Below are positions 9,123-17,841 of a stretch of 64,000 nucleotides of DNA, piece after piece (positions within the stretch are counted from its first letter, which is position 1; each line of letters opens with the position of its first letter). The stretch is taken from contig NZ_CP012673.1 in NCBI RefSeq assembly GCF_002950945.1, positions 3,762,501 through 3,826,500 of the forward strand, in the 5' to 3' direction. The notes under the pieces were generated by a model. It saw only the letters and a program-made list of their open reading frames with translations, was not told the origin of the DNA and did no database searches. The stretch is from Sorangium cellulosum (GTDB lineage: Bacteria; Myxococcota_A; Polyangia; Polyangiales; Polyangiaceae). Position numbers and translations under genes: made by a program.

Positions 9123-10487
9123 TCAGGCTTCGCTGGGCGGCTCCTCGTCGCCCTCCTCGGGGGGCGGCGGGGGCGGGACGTGGATCCGCACGGCGCGGAC
9201 CTGCCGCGGGCTCGCGTCGACGATGTGGATCTCGGCGCCGTCCGGCGTCGTCAGCACGTCGCCGGGCGCGGGGATGCGCCGGGCGAGCCCCATGCAGAGG
9301 CCGGCGACCGTGGACCAGCGGTCGTCGTCCGGCAGCGCGATGGCGAGCTGCCGGCTCACCTCGTGGACCGGCATGTCGCCCGGCACGAGCGCCGACCCGT
9401 CCGGATCGCGGCGGATCGTCGCCGCGGGCGGCGTCTCGTGCTCGGCGAAGATCTCGCCGACGAGCTCCTCGACGAGGTCCTCCATCGTGATGATGCCGAT
9501 CATGCCGCCCTGCTCGTCGACGACGATGGCGAGCTGGAGCCTCCGCCGCTTCATCTCGTGGAGGAGATCGACCGCCGGCATCGACCCGACCACGAAGTAG
9601 GCCGGCCGGAGGATGCTCTGCACCGAGAACTCCCCGCCGCCCCAGAGCAGCGAGAGCACGTCCTGCACCGTGACGTAGCCGATCACGTCGTCGACGGACC
9701 CCTCGTAGACCGGCAGCCGCGTGTGGCCGTGGTCCAGCACGGCGCGCTGGACCTCCTCGGCCGTCGCCGAGCGCGGGATCGCGACGACGCGGCCGCGGGG
9801 GAGCATCACCTGGAGGGCGGTGAGCTCGGCGAAGTCGATGGCGCGGGAGGCGATCTCGCCGGCGCGTTTGTCGACGGAGCCGGCCTCGGCGGCCTCGTCG
9901 ACGATCTGCTGGATCTCCTCGGGCGAGATGCGCGCCTCGACGAAGTTCGTGCGGTCGCCGAAGAGCCGCAGCACGAGGTTCGAGCTCGCCGTGAGCAGCC
10001 AGACGAGCGGGCGGGCGAGCGACGACAGCCCGCGGAGCGGCGCGCCGACGAGCAGCGCGTACCGCTCGGAGGAGCGGAGCGCGAGCGACTTCGGGACGAG
10101 CTCGCCGAGCACGAGCGAGAGGAACGAGACGAGCACGACGACCGCGGCCAGCGCGAGCTCGTCGGCCGCGTCCTCGATCCAGGGGAGGGCGCGCAGCAGC
10201 GGCGCGAGGTCCTGCGCCAGGGTCGACCCGCCGAAGGCGCTCGCCGTGGCGCCGACCACGGTGATGCCGATCTGCACGGTGGCGAGGAACCGCTCCGGGC
10301 TCTCCCGGAGCCGCTTGACGGCGCGCGCCCGGCGGCTGCCCGACTGCACGAGCTGCTCGAGCCGCGTCTTGCGGATCGTGACGATCGCGATCTCGGCGCC
10401 CGAGAAGACGCCGTTCACGAGCACGAGCGCCAGGATGATGAGGATTTCCGAGAGAATGATGGATCCCTCCGGGACTCCCGGCTGCAT
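9123..10487 (-). CDS. CorC/HlyC (CNNM) family membrane protein with CBS pair
   Basis: This is a 454-residue protein with the order DUF21 membrane domain (residues about 10-190, including LALVLVNGVFSGAEIAIVT and LVLGELVPKSLAL), a CBS pair (about 205-330, with HTRLPVYEGSVDDVIGYV and IVVDEQGGMIGIITMEDLVE), and a C-terminal CorC/HlyC domain (about 345-435). The family is linked to magnesium or cobalt efflux; the name hemolysin is historical. The ATG at 10487 has no visible Shine-Dalgarno. A GGAGGG sits 7 bases before an ATT codon at residue 11, so the real start may be later. The C-terminus is Pro/Glu rich. It converges with the POT transporter, with an 83-base gap. Confidence 0.92.
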   Translation of the reverse strand: MQPGVPEGSIILSEILIILALVLVNGVFSGAEIAIVTIRKTRLEQLVQSGSRRARAVKRLRESPERFLATVQIGITVVGATASAFGGSTLAQDLAPLLRALPWIEDAADELALAAVVVLVSFLSLVLGELVPKSLALRSSERYALLVGAPLRGLSSLARPLVWLLTASSNLVLRLFGDRTNFVEARISPEEIQQIVDEAAEAGSVDKRAGEIASRAIDFAELTALQVMLPRGRVVAIPRSATAEEVQRAVLDHGHTRLPVYEGSVDDVIGYVTVQDVLSLLWGGGEFSVQSILRPAYFVVGSMPAVDLLHEMKRRRLQLAIVVDEQGGMIGIITMEDLVEELVGEIFAEHETPPAATIRRDPDGSALVPGDMPVHEVSRQLAIALPDDDRWSTVAGLCMGLARRIPAPGDVLTTPDGAEIHIVDASPRQVRAVRIHVPPPPPPEEGDEEPPSEA

Positions 10488-10621
10488 AGCGCATCGCGCG
10501 CCGGCACGGCAGGTGCGACGTCAGCGCGGCGTCGGTACGTGCGGGATCGCGCGGGATGCAGGGCGTGCCGGCTTGCCCGGCCCGGGAGAGCGCGCGCCCC
10601 TCGCTCAGGGCGCGGCGGCGG

Positions 10622-11689
10622 TCACGCGGCCTTGCTGGCCCGGCGGTCGCGCACGGCCTGCGCGAGCAGCTCGAGCACCGGCACGGTGTCGCTCCAGCCG
10701 AGGCAGGCGTCGGTGATGCTCTGGCCGTAGACGGGGAGCTTGCCCGGCGCGAGGTCCTGCCGGCCGCCCACGAGGTGGCTCTCGATCATGACGCCGAGGA
10801 TGTCGCGCGAGCCGGAGCGCAGCTGGTCCGCGAGGCTCTCGGCGACGCCCCGCTGGCGCGCCGGGTCCTTCTGGCTGTTGCCGTGGCTGCAGTCGACCAT
10901 CAGCCGGCGGGGCAGGCCCGCCTTCGTCAGGCGCTCGGCCGCCTCCCGCACGTGCTCGGGCGCGTAGTTGGGCCCGCGCTGCGAGCCGCGCAGGATCACG
11001 TGGCACGCCGCGTTGCCGCGGGTCGCCACGATCGCCGAGATGCCCTGCTTGGTGACGGACAGGAAATGGTGCGCCTCGCGCGCGGCCCGGACCGCGTCGA
11101 CCGCGACCTGGACGTCCCCCTCCGTGCTGTTCTTGAAGCCCACGGGGCACGAGAGCCCCGAGGCGAGCTCGCGGTGGATCTGGCTCTCCGTCGTGCGCGC
11201 GCCGATCGCCCCCCAGGCGATGAAGTCGGCGATGTACTGCGGCGTGATCGTGTCGAGGAACTCGGTCCCGCTCGCGAGGCCGAGCTCGGCGATGTCGCGG
11301 AGCAGGCCGCGGGCGACGCGGAGCCCCTTGTTGATGGAGAAGCTGCCGTCGAGGTCGGGATCGTTGATCAGCCCCTTCCAGCCGACCGTCGTGCGCGGCT
11401 TCTCGAAATACACGCGCATGATCACGTGCAGGTCGTCGCTCAGGCGATCGCGCACCTCCCGGAGCTGCGCCGCGTACTCCAGGGCAGCCTTGGGGTCGTG
11501 GATGGAACACGGGCCCACCACCACGATGATCCGGTCGTCCTCGCCCGTGATCACGCGCTCGGCGGCCTTGCGCGCGAACGCGACCGTCTCGGAGGCTTCG
11601 GAGCTGACGGGGATCTCCTCGATAAGGATGGCGGGGGGAATCAAGGGCCTCAGCCCTGCGATACGAAGGTCGTCGGTCGAGTAGTACAT
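10622..11689 (-). CDS. aroG: 3-deoxy-7-phosphoheptulonate synthase (DAHP synthase), AroG/AroF type
   Basis: It catalyses the first step of the shikimate pathway, joining PEP and erythrose 4-phosphate in the cytoplasm. The 355-residue protein starts MYYSTDDLRIAGLRPLIPP, which matches the usual start of class I-alpha enzymes. A further six codons are open to an ATG at 11707. Key blocks are VVVGPCSIHDPKAALEYA (residues about 58-75), RVYFEKPRTTVGWKGLINDP (PEP/metal region), LPRRLMVDCSHGNSQKDP and VMIESHLVGGRQ. All metal and PEP ligand motifs appear intact. It is a single gene with no other aromatic pathway gene nearby. The 172 bases upstream separate it from an ECF sigma gene on the same strand. 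Confidence 0.95.
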   Translation of the reverse strand: MYYSTDDLRIAGLRPLIPPAILIEEIPVSSEASETVAFARKAAERVITGEDDRIIVVVGPCSIHDPKAALEYAAQLREVRDRLSDDLHVIMRVYFEKPRTTVGWKGLINDPDLDGSFSINKGLRVARGLLRDIAELGLASGTEFLDTITPQYIADFIAWGAIGARTTESQIHRELASGLSCPVGFKNSTEGDVQVAVDAVRAAREAHHFLSVTKQGISAIVATRGNAACHVILRGSQRGPNYAPEHVREAAERLTKAGLPRRLMVDCSHGNSQKDPARQRGVAESLADQLRSGSRDILGVMIESHLVGGRQDLAPGKLPVYGQSITDACLGWSDTVPVLELLAQAVRDRRASKAA

Positions 11690-11879
11690 CGTCGGGACGG
11701 CCAGCATAGCGCGACGGGAGTTGCCCCGACCACCCGCCCGTAAAACGTCCCTGCTTTCCTCGCGCCGCCCCGGTCATCACGATCCACCGATTCGGTTCAG
11801 GAACATTACGGTCAGCCTGTAGATTTCGAGCACGCTGCCGCGGGCTGCGCCTCGGCGGCCGCGCGCCTAGGGTCTCCGT

Positions 11880-12623
11880 TCACGGGCTGGCCGCCGGCGG
11901 GTGGGCCGGCCCTGCGCCCCGCCGCCGGCGGCGGGGCGCGCCGCCCGGCGGTCGGCAGGGCGCCGCGATCCGCTCCGGGGCGGCGGGGCGCGCCGGCGGC
12001 GCCGCTGGCCGCGGGCCCTGCTCCCACGGGTCGCGGCCGGCGGCGCGCCGCGGCGCCTTGCGCGTGCGTTCGGCGCGGGGCTCCTCGACGAGCGCGCGCA
12101 GCGCGCCGATCGCGCGCGCGCGCCACTTGTAGGCCGTCGAGAGGGGGATCCCGTGCTGCTCGGCGACCGTCGCCATCGGCACGCCGTCGAGGTCGTGCTC
12201 GATGAGGATCTTCCGCTCCTCGGCGTCCAGCGACGTGAGCCGCGAGAGGAGGAGCGTGCGCGTCTGCTCGGCGTCGATCTGGTCCTCCGCGCTCGGGCGC
12301 TCGTCGGCGACGCGCGGGGCGCGGCCGGCGGACAGCTCCTCGCGCCGGTGGTGCGCCCGATCGCGGTAATGCGCGGCCACGTGAACGGTGATCCTGTTGA
12401 GCCATCGCTCCGGCCGCGCGCGCAGCGGATCGTAGGTGGGGAAGCTCTCGTATCCTGCGAGGAAGACGTCCTGGAGGATGTCTCGCCGGTCGCGGCGCGG
12501 GACGCCGAGCCGCCGGAGCCAGTTCCAGACGGAGTCGTAGGTCTTTCCCCGGAAGAGCCGGACGAAGGCGCGCTGCCTGTCCAGCGGCATCGACGGCGCG
12601 GGAGCGCGGTGCGGTTGTCCCAT
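11880..12623 (-). CDS. ECF-type RNA polymerase sigma factor with Pro/Arg-rich tail
   Basis: The 247-residue protein has region 2 at about residues 18-85 (DILQDVFLAGYESFPTYDPL and RPERWLNRITVHVAAHYRD). Region 4 spans about residues 120-165 (LDAEERKILIEHDLDGVPMA and PLSTAYKWRARAIGALRAL), the helix-turn-helix that contacts the -35 box. After residue 170 comes a tail of about 75 residues rich in Pro, Ala and Arg with no recognisable domain. It lies 159 bases downstream of another ECF sigma gene and upstream of DAHP synthase. No separate anti-sigma gene is adjacent. An ATG at 12590 is an alternative start. Confidence 0.88.
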   Translation of the reverse strand: MGQPHRAPAPSMPLDRQRAFVRLFRGKTYDSVWNWLRRLGVPRRDRRDILQDVFLAGYESFPTYDPLRARPERWLNRITVHVAAHYRDRAHHRREELSAGRAPRVADERPSAEDQIDAEQTRTLLLSRLTSLDAEERKILIEHDLDGVPMATVAEQHGIPLSTAYKWRARAIGALRALVEEPRAERTRKAPRRAAGRDPWEQGPRPAAPPARPAAPERIAAPCRPPGGAPRRRRRGAGPAHPPAASP

Positions 12624-12782
12624 GCTCGCTTAATTAGGAGGAGCCGTGCTCCCATCTCAAAAAAAGCAATCGGCCGCCGAAGAACGATCCGCGGCTTCTG
12701 TGCGCGCGCGATTGCCGTGATCCCCGCCCCGGAGCGCCGTGGACGTGCGCGCGGCGCCGGCGGCCGCGCGGCGGCGGCCTGA

Positions 12783-14033
12783 TCAGCGCGCGTGCCTGCC
12801 GCGGAGCGCGCGCAGGGCGGCGTCGCGCTCCGCGGTGAGGCGGCCCGCGGGGAACCTCCGGGCGTGATCGGCGAGGCGGCGGCGCGCCTCCGCGTGACGG
12901 CCGCTCGAGAGGGCCTCGATCGCGCCGTCGATGAGGGCGCGCTCCGCGGCGATCTCGCGATCCTCCGCCGGCCGCGGGCGACGTGGAGCGGCGGCGGCCG
13001 GCGAGGGGCGCGACGCCGCGTCGCCCGCTGGGCGGGCCGCGGGCCTGGACCCGGGGAGCGCGGCGCTGCGGGCCCGCGAGGTGAAGGCGCTGGTGGCGCC
13101 CGCTGCACGGTCGTCCCCGGGCACGCCGGCCGCTGCGGCGGCGCCCGGGAGCCGCGGCGCGGCAGGCGCGGGCGACGGCGGCGGCGCGGCAGGCGAGGGC
13201 GCCGCGGCGGCCATGGCGAGCGCGGGCGAGGGCGCGGCGGGCGGCGCGCTCAGCGCGAGCGCGGCGACCAGACCGGCGCCCACCGCGGCCGCGGCGGCGT
13301 AGAGGGCGGCGCGGGCGCCCGCGCCGCCGGCGAGGGCGAGGCGGCGCGGCGAAAGCGCGTCGAGCGCGCGGCGGCAGAACCTCGCGAGCAGCGCGCCCGC
13401 GACCTCCCGATCGGCGCGCGCCTCGTGCACCAGCGCGCCGGCGCTGAAGGGCAGCATCGCGAGCCCGCGGCCGCGCTGCCGCGCCTGCCATCGCCGCACC
13501 GACGCCTCGATGTCGATCCAGGCGAGCCGGTGCCGGCTCCACGCGGTGCTCAGCGGGATCGAGAGCTGCTCTGCGATCTCGGCCATGTCGAGCTCCTCGA
13601 TCTCGTGGGCGACGAACACGGCGCGGCGCTCGAACGGCATCTCCTCGAGCAGCTTGTCCAGCACGCCGCGCCGGTCCCTCGCGATGGCGCGCTGCTCGGA
13701 GTCCGGCGTGCCGTCGGGCAGCGCGGCGAGCTCGTCGAACGGCCGGAGGCGCTCGCGCCGGCGGTGGGCCCGCCGGAAGTGGTTCGACGCCTGGTGCGTG
13801 GCGATGCCCATGAGCCACGACCGCACGCTGCCCCGGCTCGGATCGAAGCGCGGCAGCGCGCGGTAGGCGCCGGCCAGCACCTCCTGGGCGACGTCCTCGA
13901 CGTCCTGCGCGCGGACGCCGAGGCGCGCGAGGTAGCGGGCGATGAACGCGAAGTGCTCGTCGGCGACGGCCGCCATGAAGGCGTGGGACGGTTCCACGGA
14001 TCTGCTCTTGCTGTTGCGTACCGGAGACCCCAT
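12783..14033 (-). CDS. ECF-type sigma factor fused to a membrane segment and C-terminal helical domain
   Basis: The start at 14033 (MGSPVRNSKSRSVEPSHAFM) follows a GGGGGAA ribosome site, giving 416 residues. Region 2 is near residues 20-90 (DVEDVAQEVLAGAYRALPRF, SWLMGIATHQASNHFRRAHR). Region 4 is near 118-165 (MPFERRAVFVAHEIEELDMA, IPLSTAWSRHRLAW). A hydrophobic stretch AGARAALYAAAAAVGAGLVA near residue 235 is long enough for one membrane crossing. A Pro/Ala-rich linker follows, then a helical C-terminal block from residue about 355 (LIDGAIEALSSGRHAEARRR). A membrane segment in the same chain suggests a sigma factor tethered to, or controlled from, the membrane. It follows two secreted protein genes in the same direction. 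Confidence 0.87.
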   Translation of the reverse strand: MGSPVRNSKSRSVEPSHAFMAAVADEHFAFIARYLARLGVRAQDVEDVAQEVLAGAYRALPRFDPSRGSVRSWLMGIATHQASNHFRRAHRRRERLRPFDELAALPDGTPDSEQRAIARDRRGVLDKLLEEMPFERRAVFVAHEIEELDMAEIAEQLSIPLSTAWSRHRLAWIDIEASVRRWQARQRGRGLAMLPFSAGALVHEARADREVAGALLARFCRRALDALSPRRLALAGGAGARAALYAAAAAVGAGLVAALALSAPPAAPSPALAMAAAAPSPAAPPPSPAPAAPRLPGAAAAAGVPGDDRAAGATSAFTSRARSAALPGSRPAARPAGDAASRPSPAAAAPRRPRPAEDREIAAERALIDGAIEALSSGRHAEARRRLADHARRFPAGRLTAERDAALRALRGRHAR

Positions 14034-14077
14034 CTCTATTCCCCCTCGAGCAAAACGACCTTGCGTCGCGAAGCTGG

Positions 14078-15175
14078 TCAGTGAGGCGCTCGCGCGGCCG
14101 GCGCGGCCGGCGTGCGGAGAGCGCGCGGCGCCGCCGCCCGCCGTGGCGCAGAGGTGAGATCGACGACCAGCGTGAGACCGGCGTGCCCGCCGAACGCGGA
14201 CGCGCTCCAGAGGACCTTCGCCGCGGTCGCGAGCTCGACCGGCGTCAGGCGGAGCGCGATGTCCCCGTGGACCTGGACGGCGAAGTGCTCGGAGATCGAC
14301 CACTCCACGCCGGCGCGCGGGCCCACGGCAAGCCAGAGCGACGGATCGGGGGTGGTGAGGATCCTTTCCTCGTCCGACCTGAGCAGGGCCCCGAGCGACA
14401 CGAGCGCGCAGCCGAACAGGCTCTCGTCCTGGATGCACGGCATCGCGCTCACCGTTGCGAGCCAGAGCGCGGCGACGCGCGCCCTGTCGATGCTCAGCTC
14501 GGCAGGAGCATAGACGCTGCCTTCCAGGCCGAGCGAGAACGAGGGGTAACGAAGCGCGCCGCTCAGCGAGAGCCCTGGGCTCACGGTCGGCAGCAACCCG
14601 ATCGCCGCGGCCCCCCCGAACCCGACGCGGATCCCGGGCCCCGCGGCGCGCGCGGGGGCCTCGGCCGGCGGCTCGGCCTCGGGGCGGGGCGGGGCGCCGG
14701 GGGGGGGAGCAGGCTCGGGCTGCGCGCGCAGGCGCGGGTCGAGCGCGACGCGGAGCGAGAGGGCCATGTTCAGGACGAGCTCCCTGCAGTCGTCGTTGTA
14801 AGCGACCAGGTGGCGGGACCAGGTGACGAGGCCCGCCGCGTCGTAGACATCCATGGTGGCGTGCATCTCCGTGCCCGGCCCACGGAAGACGAGCGCTTTG
14901 GCCTGCAGGGGGGCCTCCGGGTGCACCGGATCGTAGCCGAGCTGCCGGGCCATCTCCTCGCGGAGCAGATCCTCGCGCGGGCAGCGCTCCGCCCCCGGAG
15001 CGCGCTGGTAGTCGAGCTGCACCGCGGCCCGAGGGGGCGCGGCGCCGGCGCGGCACGGCGAGAGGACGGCGACCGCCGCCGCGATGAGGCAGGCCGGCGC
15101 CCGGCCCGCCGAGGCCCTCGGCGCCGCGGGCGGCGCCCCGGTGTTCCTTGCTGACGTTCTCGACATGGTGCTCAT
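14078..15175 (-). CDS. Exported protein, probable outer-membrane beta-barrel
   Basis: This is a 365-residue protein of unknown function. A signal peptide is likely within the first about 50 residues (ACLIAAAVAVLSPCRAGAA). Residues about 55-150 form a soluble domain with CPREDLLREEMARQLGYDPV and DDCRELVLNMALSLRVALDP. A Pro-rich linker follows near 160-185, then an alternating hydrophobic/polar region to the end (IRVGFGGAAAIGLLPTVSPG, LSLSGALRYPSFSLGLEGSV) typical of barrel strands. The ATG at 15175 or 15166 is the likely start; both are in frame. It lies between another small exported protein and the membrane-linked sigma factor, so the three are probably one unit. This layout recurs in myxobacteria, to my knowledge without a proven role. 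Confidence 0.75.
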   Translation of the reverse strand: MSTMSRTSARNTGAPPAAPRASAGRAPACLIAAAVAVLSPCRAGAAPPRAAVQLDYQRAPGAERCPREDLLREEMARQLGYDPVHPEAPLQAKALVFRGPGTEMHATMDVYDAAGLVTWSRHLVAYNDDCRELVLNMALSLRVALDPRLRAQPEPAPPPGAPPRPEAEPPAEAPARAAGPGIRVGFGGAAAIGLLPTVSPGLSLSGALRYPSFSLGLEGSVYAPAELSIDRARVAALWLATVSAMPCIQDESLFGCALVSLGALLRSDEERILTTPDPSLWLAVGPRAGVEWSISEHFAVQVHGDIALRLTPVELATAAKVLWSASAFGGHAGLTLVVDLTSAPRRAAAPRALRTPAAPAARAPH

Positions 15176-15272
15176 CGCGGCGCGGTCGCCGGCTCGCTCG
15201 TCCAGGCAGGGCAGCAGGGATCGCGATCGCATCGGCCGCGCTCCGTCCGGCGCGGCGGCCCCGGCGCCGCCG

Positions 15273-15881
15273 TTACAGACGCCCGAGGGGGAGCACGAGC
15301 CCCACGCCGACGACCCCGGAGACCGGCGGGACCTGCCATGTTTCCTTGTTGTTCACCCAGACCGACGGGCGGCTGTAGTGGGCGTGCAGCTCGGCGAACC
15401 CGCGCAGCGCCATCCGCTCGGAGAAGCGCCAGTCCCCGCCGAGCCGCAGGCCGATCGAGCTGACCCAGGGCCGGCGCGACTGGATGATGATCCCCGGGTC
15501 GCTCGTGATCTGCAGCTCCCCGGCGTCGAAGACGGCGCACACCGAGAGGAGCCCGCGGTGCCCGCACACGCTGAGCGCCGGCATCGCGAGGCTCGCGTGC
15601 ACGAGGACCCCCTCCGCGAAGGTGTCGGCCAGCGAGGTGAACATGCGGGCCTCGAGGGCGATCGACACGTCGGTCGCGCGGAACGTCGTGCCGAGCCCCG
15701 CCCCTCCGCCGAGCGCGGGTAAGAGCCCCACCGCGAGCAGCGGGGCCGCGAAGATCTCGCCGCGCATCACGTCGTCGTCCACAGGCGCCTTCCGTTGCGG
15801 TTCAGACCGAGGCGTATCCGCGCGCGCCGCGGAGGTCGCCAGGAGGACAACCAGCGTGGCGGCGCAACCGGCGCGTCGCAT
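15273..15881 (-). CDS. Small exported protein, probable outer-membrane barrel
   Basis: The 202-residue protein has a clear signal peptide (MRRAGCAATLVVLLATSAAR followed by ADT). Its body of Gly-rich amphipathic strands (GEIFAAPLLAVGLLPALGGG, SSIGLRLGGDWRFSERMALR) ends GVGLVLPLGRL. This suggests a short beta-barrel or barrel-associated protein. Two cysteines (VCGHRGLLSVC) may form a disulfide. Function is unknown. It starts the minus-strand run that continues through another barrel-like protein to two sigma factors. The intergenic region upstream is unusually AT-rich for this genome. Confidence 0.72.
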   Translation of the reverse strand: MRRAGCAATLVVLLATSAARADTPRSEPQRKAPVDDDVMRGEIFAAPLLAVGLLPALGGGAGLGTTFRATDVSIALEARMFTSLADTFAEGVLVHASLAMPALSVCGHRGLLSVCAVFDAGELQITSDPGIIIQSRRPWVSSIGLRLGGDWRFSERMALRGFAELHAHYSRPSVWVNNKETWQVPPVSGVVGVGLVLPLGRL

Positions 15882-16400
15882 CGGCGCACCGGTTAAGGCG
15901 GCGTCTCTGCCGCGTCGCGCGGAGCGAACACCACGAACCGAAGCGCCCCACTGGCCCCCGTCCGGCCGCCGTACCGAGCCATGTGACCCTCCTCAGCATC
16001 CCGACACCCGCGGGATCACCCTGAGTCCCCCCCTCACTGCACCTCCGCCGTCTGACGGAAGGTGAGCACGACGTGGTCGTCAGCACGTCGTGCTCCTGTA
16101 GATACCGGCTTTGCAGCGCACGTAAAGCTTTTTGTGCGCCCGATTCGATGCAGGAAATGCATTGTGGGTTTGTTCTTTTGTTTCTCTATGCATGGAAGTT
16201 TTTTTGTGCGGCAAGGCGGATCTGCCGTGGTTGCGCGTAGTTACGCGTAGTTACGCGAGGTGACGCGAGATCGCGAGATGACGCGTGGTTTCACCGTGTG
16301 TGCTCCTCCGGGCGTCCTCTGCTGTGACCACGCCCGAACTTGATTCAGGGCATGCCGGACCTGTGCGCTCAGGGGGATGCTGATGGTCTGTTGGAGACGG
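15882..16400. other. Intergenic region with an AT-richer core
   Basis: There is no convincing gene in these 519 bases. The part from about 16100 to 16220 is clearly poorer in GC than the rest of the window, with several T runs and a TTTTTTTGTG. It is followed by decamer repeats at 16231-16270. A 62-codon frame at 16062-16250 has no ribosome site and atypical codons, and I do not call it. The region probably contains the promoter of the exported-protein/sigma cassette on the minus strand. Confidence 0.5.
16231..16270. repeat. Four tandem decamers related to TTACGCGTAG
   Basis: Consecutive 10-base units read ttgcgcgtag, ttacgcgtag, ttacgcgagg and tgacgcgaga. More degenerate GACGCG/TCGCGA words continue to about 16290. 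A 10-base period equals about one helical turn, which would place repeated sites on one face of the DNA. Confidence 0.6.
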
Positions 16401-17436
16401 TCACTCCTCCGGTGCGCCCGGGGCTGCCGCGCAGCAAAAGACGCTCCGCGCCTTCATGCGGATCTCTCCTGTGAGCTCCCCGCCGCTCGGCTCGCAGCTG
16501 CCGGGAGCGCTGGCGTGCCAGGTCGCCTGGATGCTCTGCGGGCGAGCTCCGGGCGTCGGCGCGATGCAGGCCGCGGCGTGCTGCGACACCTCGCTGGTAG
16601 CGATCCGATCGTTGCACCCGTCGTCCCGGTAGGTGCTCAGCTCCAGGGTGCAATTGCTGCCTGTCGGAGGGCCGCAGGTGCACCGCGTGCATTCGCGTTC
16701 GTCCACCATCCTGCCGTAGACCTCCTGCTGAACCGGGTACTCCTGCGGGCAGGTCACCTCTCCGTCTCCGAGGTACAGGATGCACTGCGAGAAGAGCTCC
16801 GTGGTGTCGGACGGCACGCAGGTTGCCGACGGATCGTGGCACATGAACTCGCGGAGCACACCCCCACACGCCTTTCCGATGCGCTCCCACGGCGAGAAGA
16901 CGATGTGCGGTGCCGGGGGGGGACACGACGATCGGCTCGCACGCGCCCACCTCGGGTGGGTTGACGAGGAGCGACTTCCGCCCCGTCGACAGCCCCGCGC
17001 CGGGCGCGGCGCAGGCGCCGCTCAGGATGTCCGGGGCGTCGTAGGGCGCGAGATCGTCGCCATCACACGTCGCCGAGCTGCTGATCTGGAGCTCGTCCGG
17101 CGGACCGCAGGTGGGCTCGCTGCACGAGCATGGAGGGCAGTCGAGCTGCGCGTCAGGGTCGAGGTAACCCAGGAGGACGGTGACAGGGGCCTCGGGTGGG
17201 CAGTCCGGCGTGTCGCGCGCGCCGCCGACCCAGAGCAGCGAAGGGCGGTCGAAGCCCTCCGGGGGCTCGGGAAGGCAGTCCCCGAGACACCGGCCACACC
17301 AGGACACGCAGACACCCGAGTCCGTCGTGCTGTTGCATCGCCTCTCGCACGTCCTCTGCGTGACGGTGTTGGTGACCCCGCATCCTGCGGTGCACGCGGC
17401 GAGCACCAGGGCAAGCGCGCGACGGGTCGTCTCCAT
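16401..17436 (-). pseudogene. Cys-rich lipoprotein interrupted by a homopolymer frameshift
   Basis: The N-terminal part starts at ATG 17436 behind AGGAGG and encodes METTRRALALVLAACTAGCG, a lipoprotein signal. A Cys-rich body follows, down to about 16923. There the eight-base G run at 16915-16922 (C run on the coding strand) shifts the frame. Reading one C fewer joins it to the frame that ends at 16401. The two halves then carry two copies of the same module: CPPCSCSEPTC...SSATCDGDD...SGACAAP...GACEP, and CTRCTCGPPTG...RDDGCNDRI...AAACIAP...GSCEP. This internal duplication shows that the second frame is real coding sequence. Without correction the first frame runs on to 16369 with low-complexity Arg-rich sequence. 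The full protein would be about 345 residues and is of unknown function. Confidence 0.8.
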
Positions 17437-17841
17437 GAGACCTCCTCAGCTCGGCCAGAGCTATCGGCCCAAGGCCTTACTACAGGTTCAACCGCTCCCG
17501 GTGGATACGACGTCGAGGGACGTCGGTAGAACGCCTTCGTGTCGCCTTACGGATTGCGTCGAGGAATTCTACGCCCACGCGACGGCGGGCCGCGCTTGCC
17601 TGCGCGGCGCAGGGGCGGGCGCAGCGCTGCGTGATGCGAAATGAAGGTGCGTGGGTCTCCGTAATCGGCTCCATGAGGTGAGACAGCGCCTCCAGCCGCG
17701 TCTCGACAGCCGGGGCGCGGGGCCGCTGTCGGCGCTTCTCTGGCGCGTTGCAGGCCGTGCGAGCGTGTGGGCGAGCCCCTGTCGCCGGCCGCCGAAAGCG
17801 CTCGCGGCGCGCGCGCTCCGTGCGTTACGCTCAACCTGCCG
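17437..17841. other. Divergent intergenic region
   Basis: These 405 bases lie between the Cys-rich lipoprotein (minus) and an unknown protein (plus). Only short frames without ribosome sites are present. AGGAGG at about 17442-17447 is the ribosome site of the minus-strand lipoprotein. I see no repeat or terminator. Confidence 0.45.

Noticed and set aside
14034..15056. N-terminal extension of the membrane-linked sigma factor by about 340 residues
   Set aside because: The extension overlaps the exported barrel protein gene in another frame and is low-complexity. The ATG at 14033 has a good ribosome site and begins just before region 2.
16062..16250. 62-codon plus-strand frame in the AT-richer intergenic region
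   Set aside because: No ribosome site, no recognisable motif, and it runs through T runs and the decamer repeats; more likely regulatory DNA.
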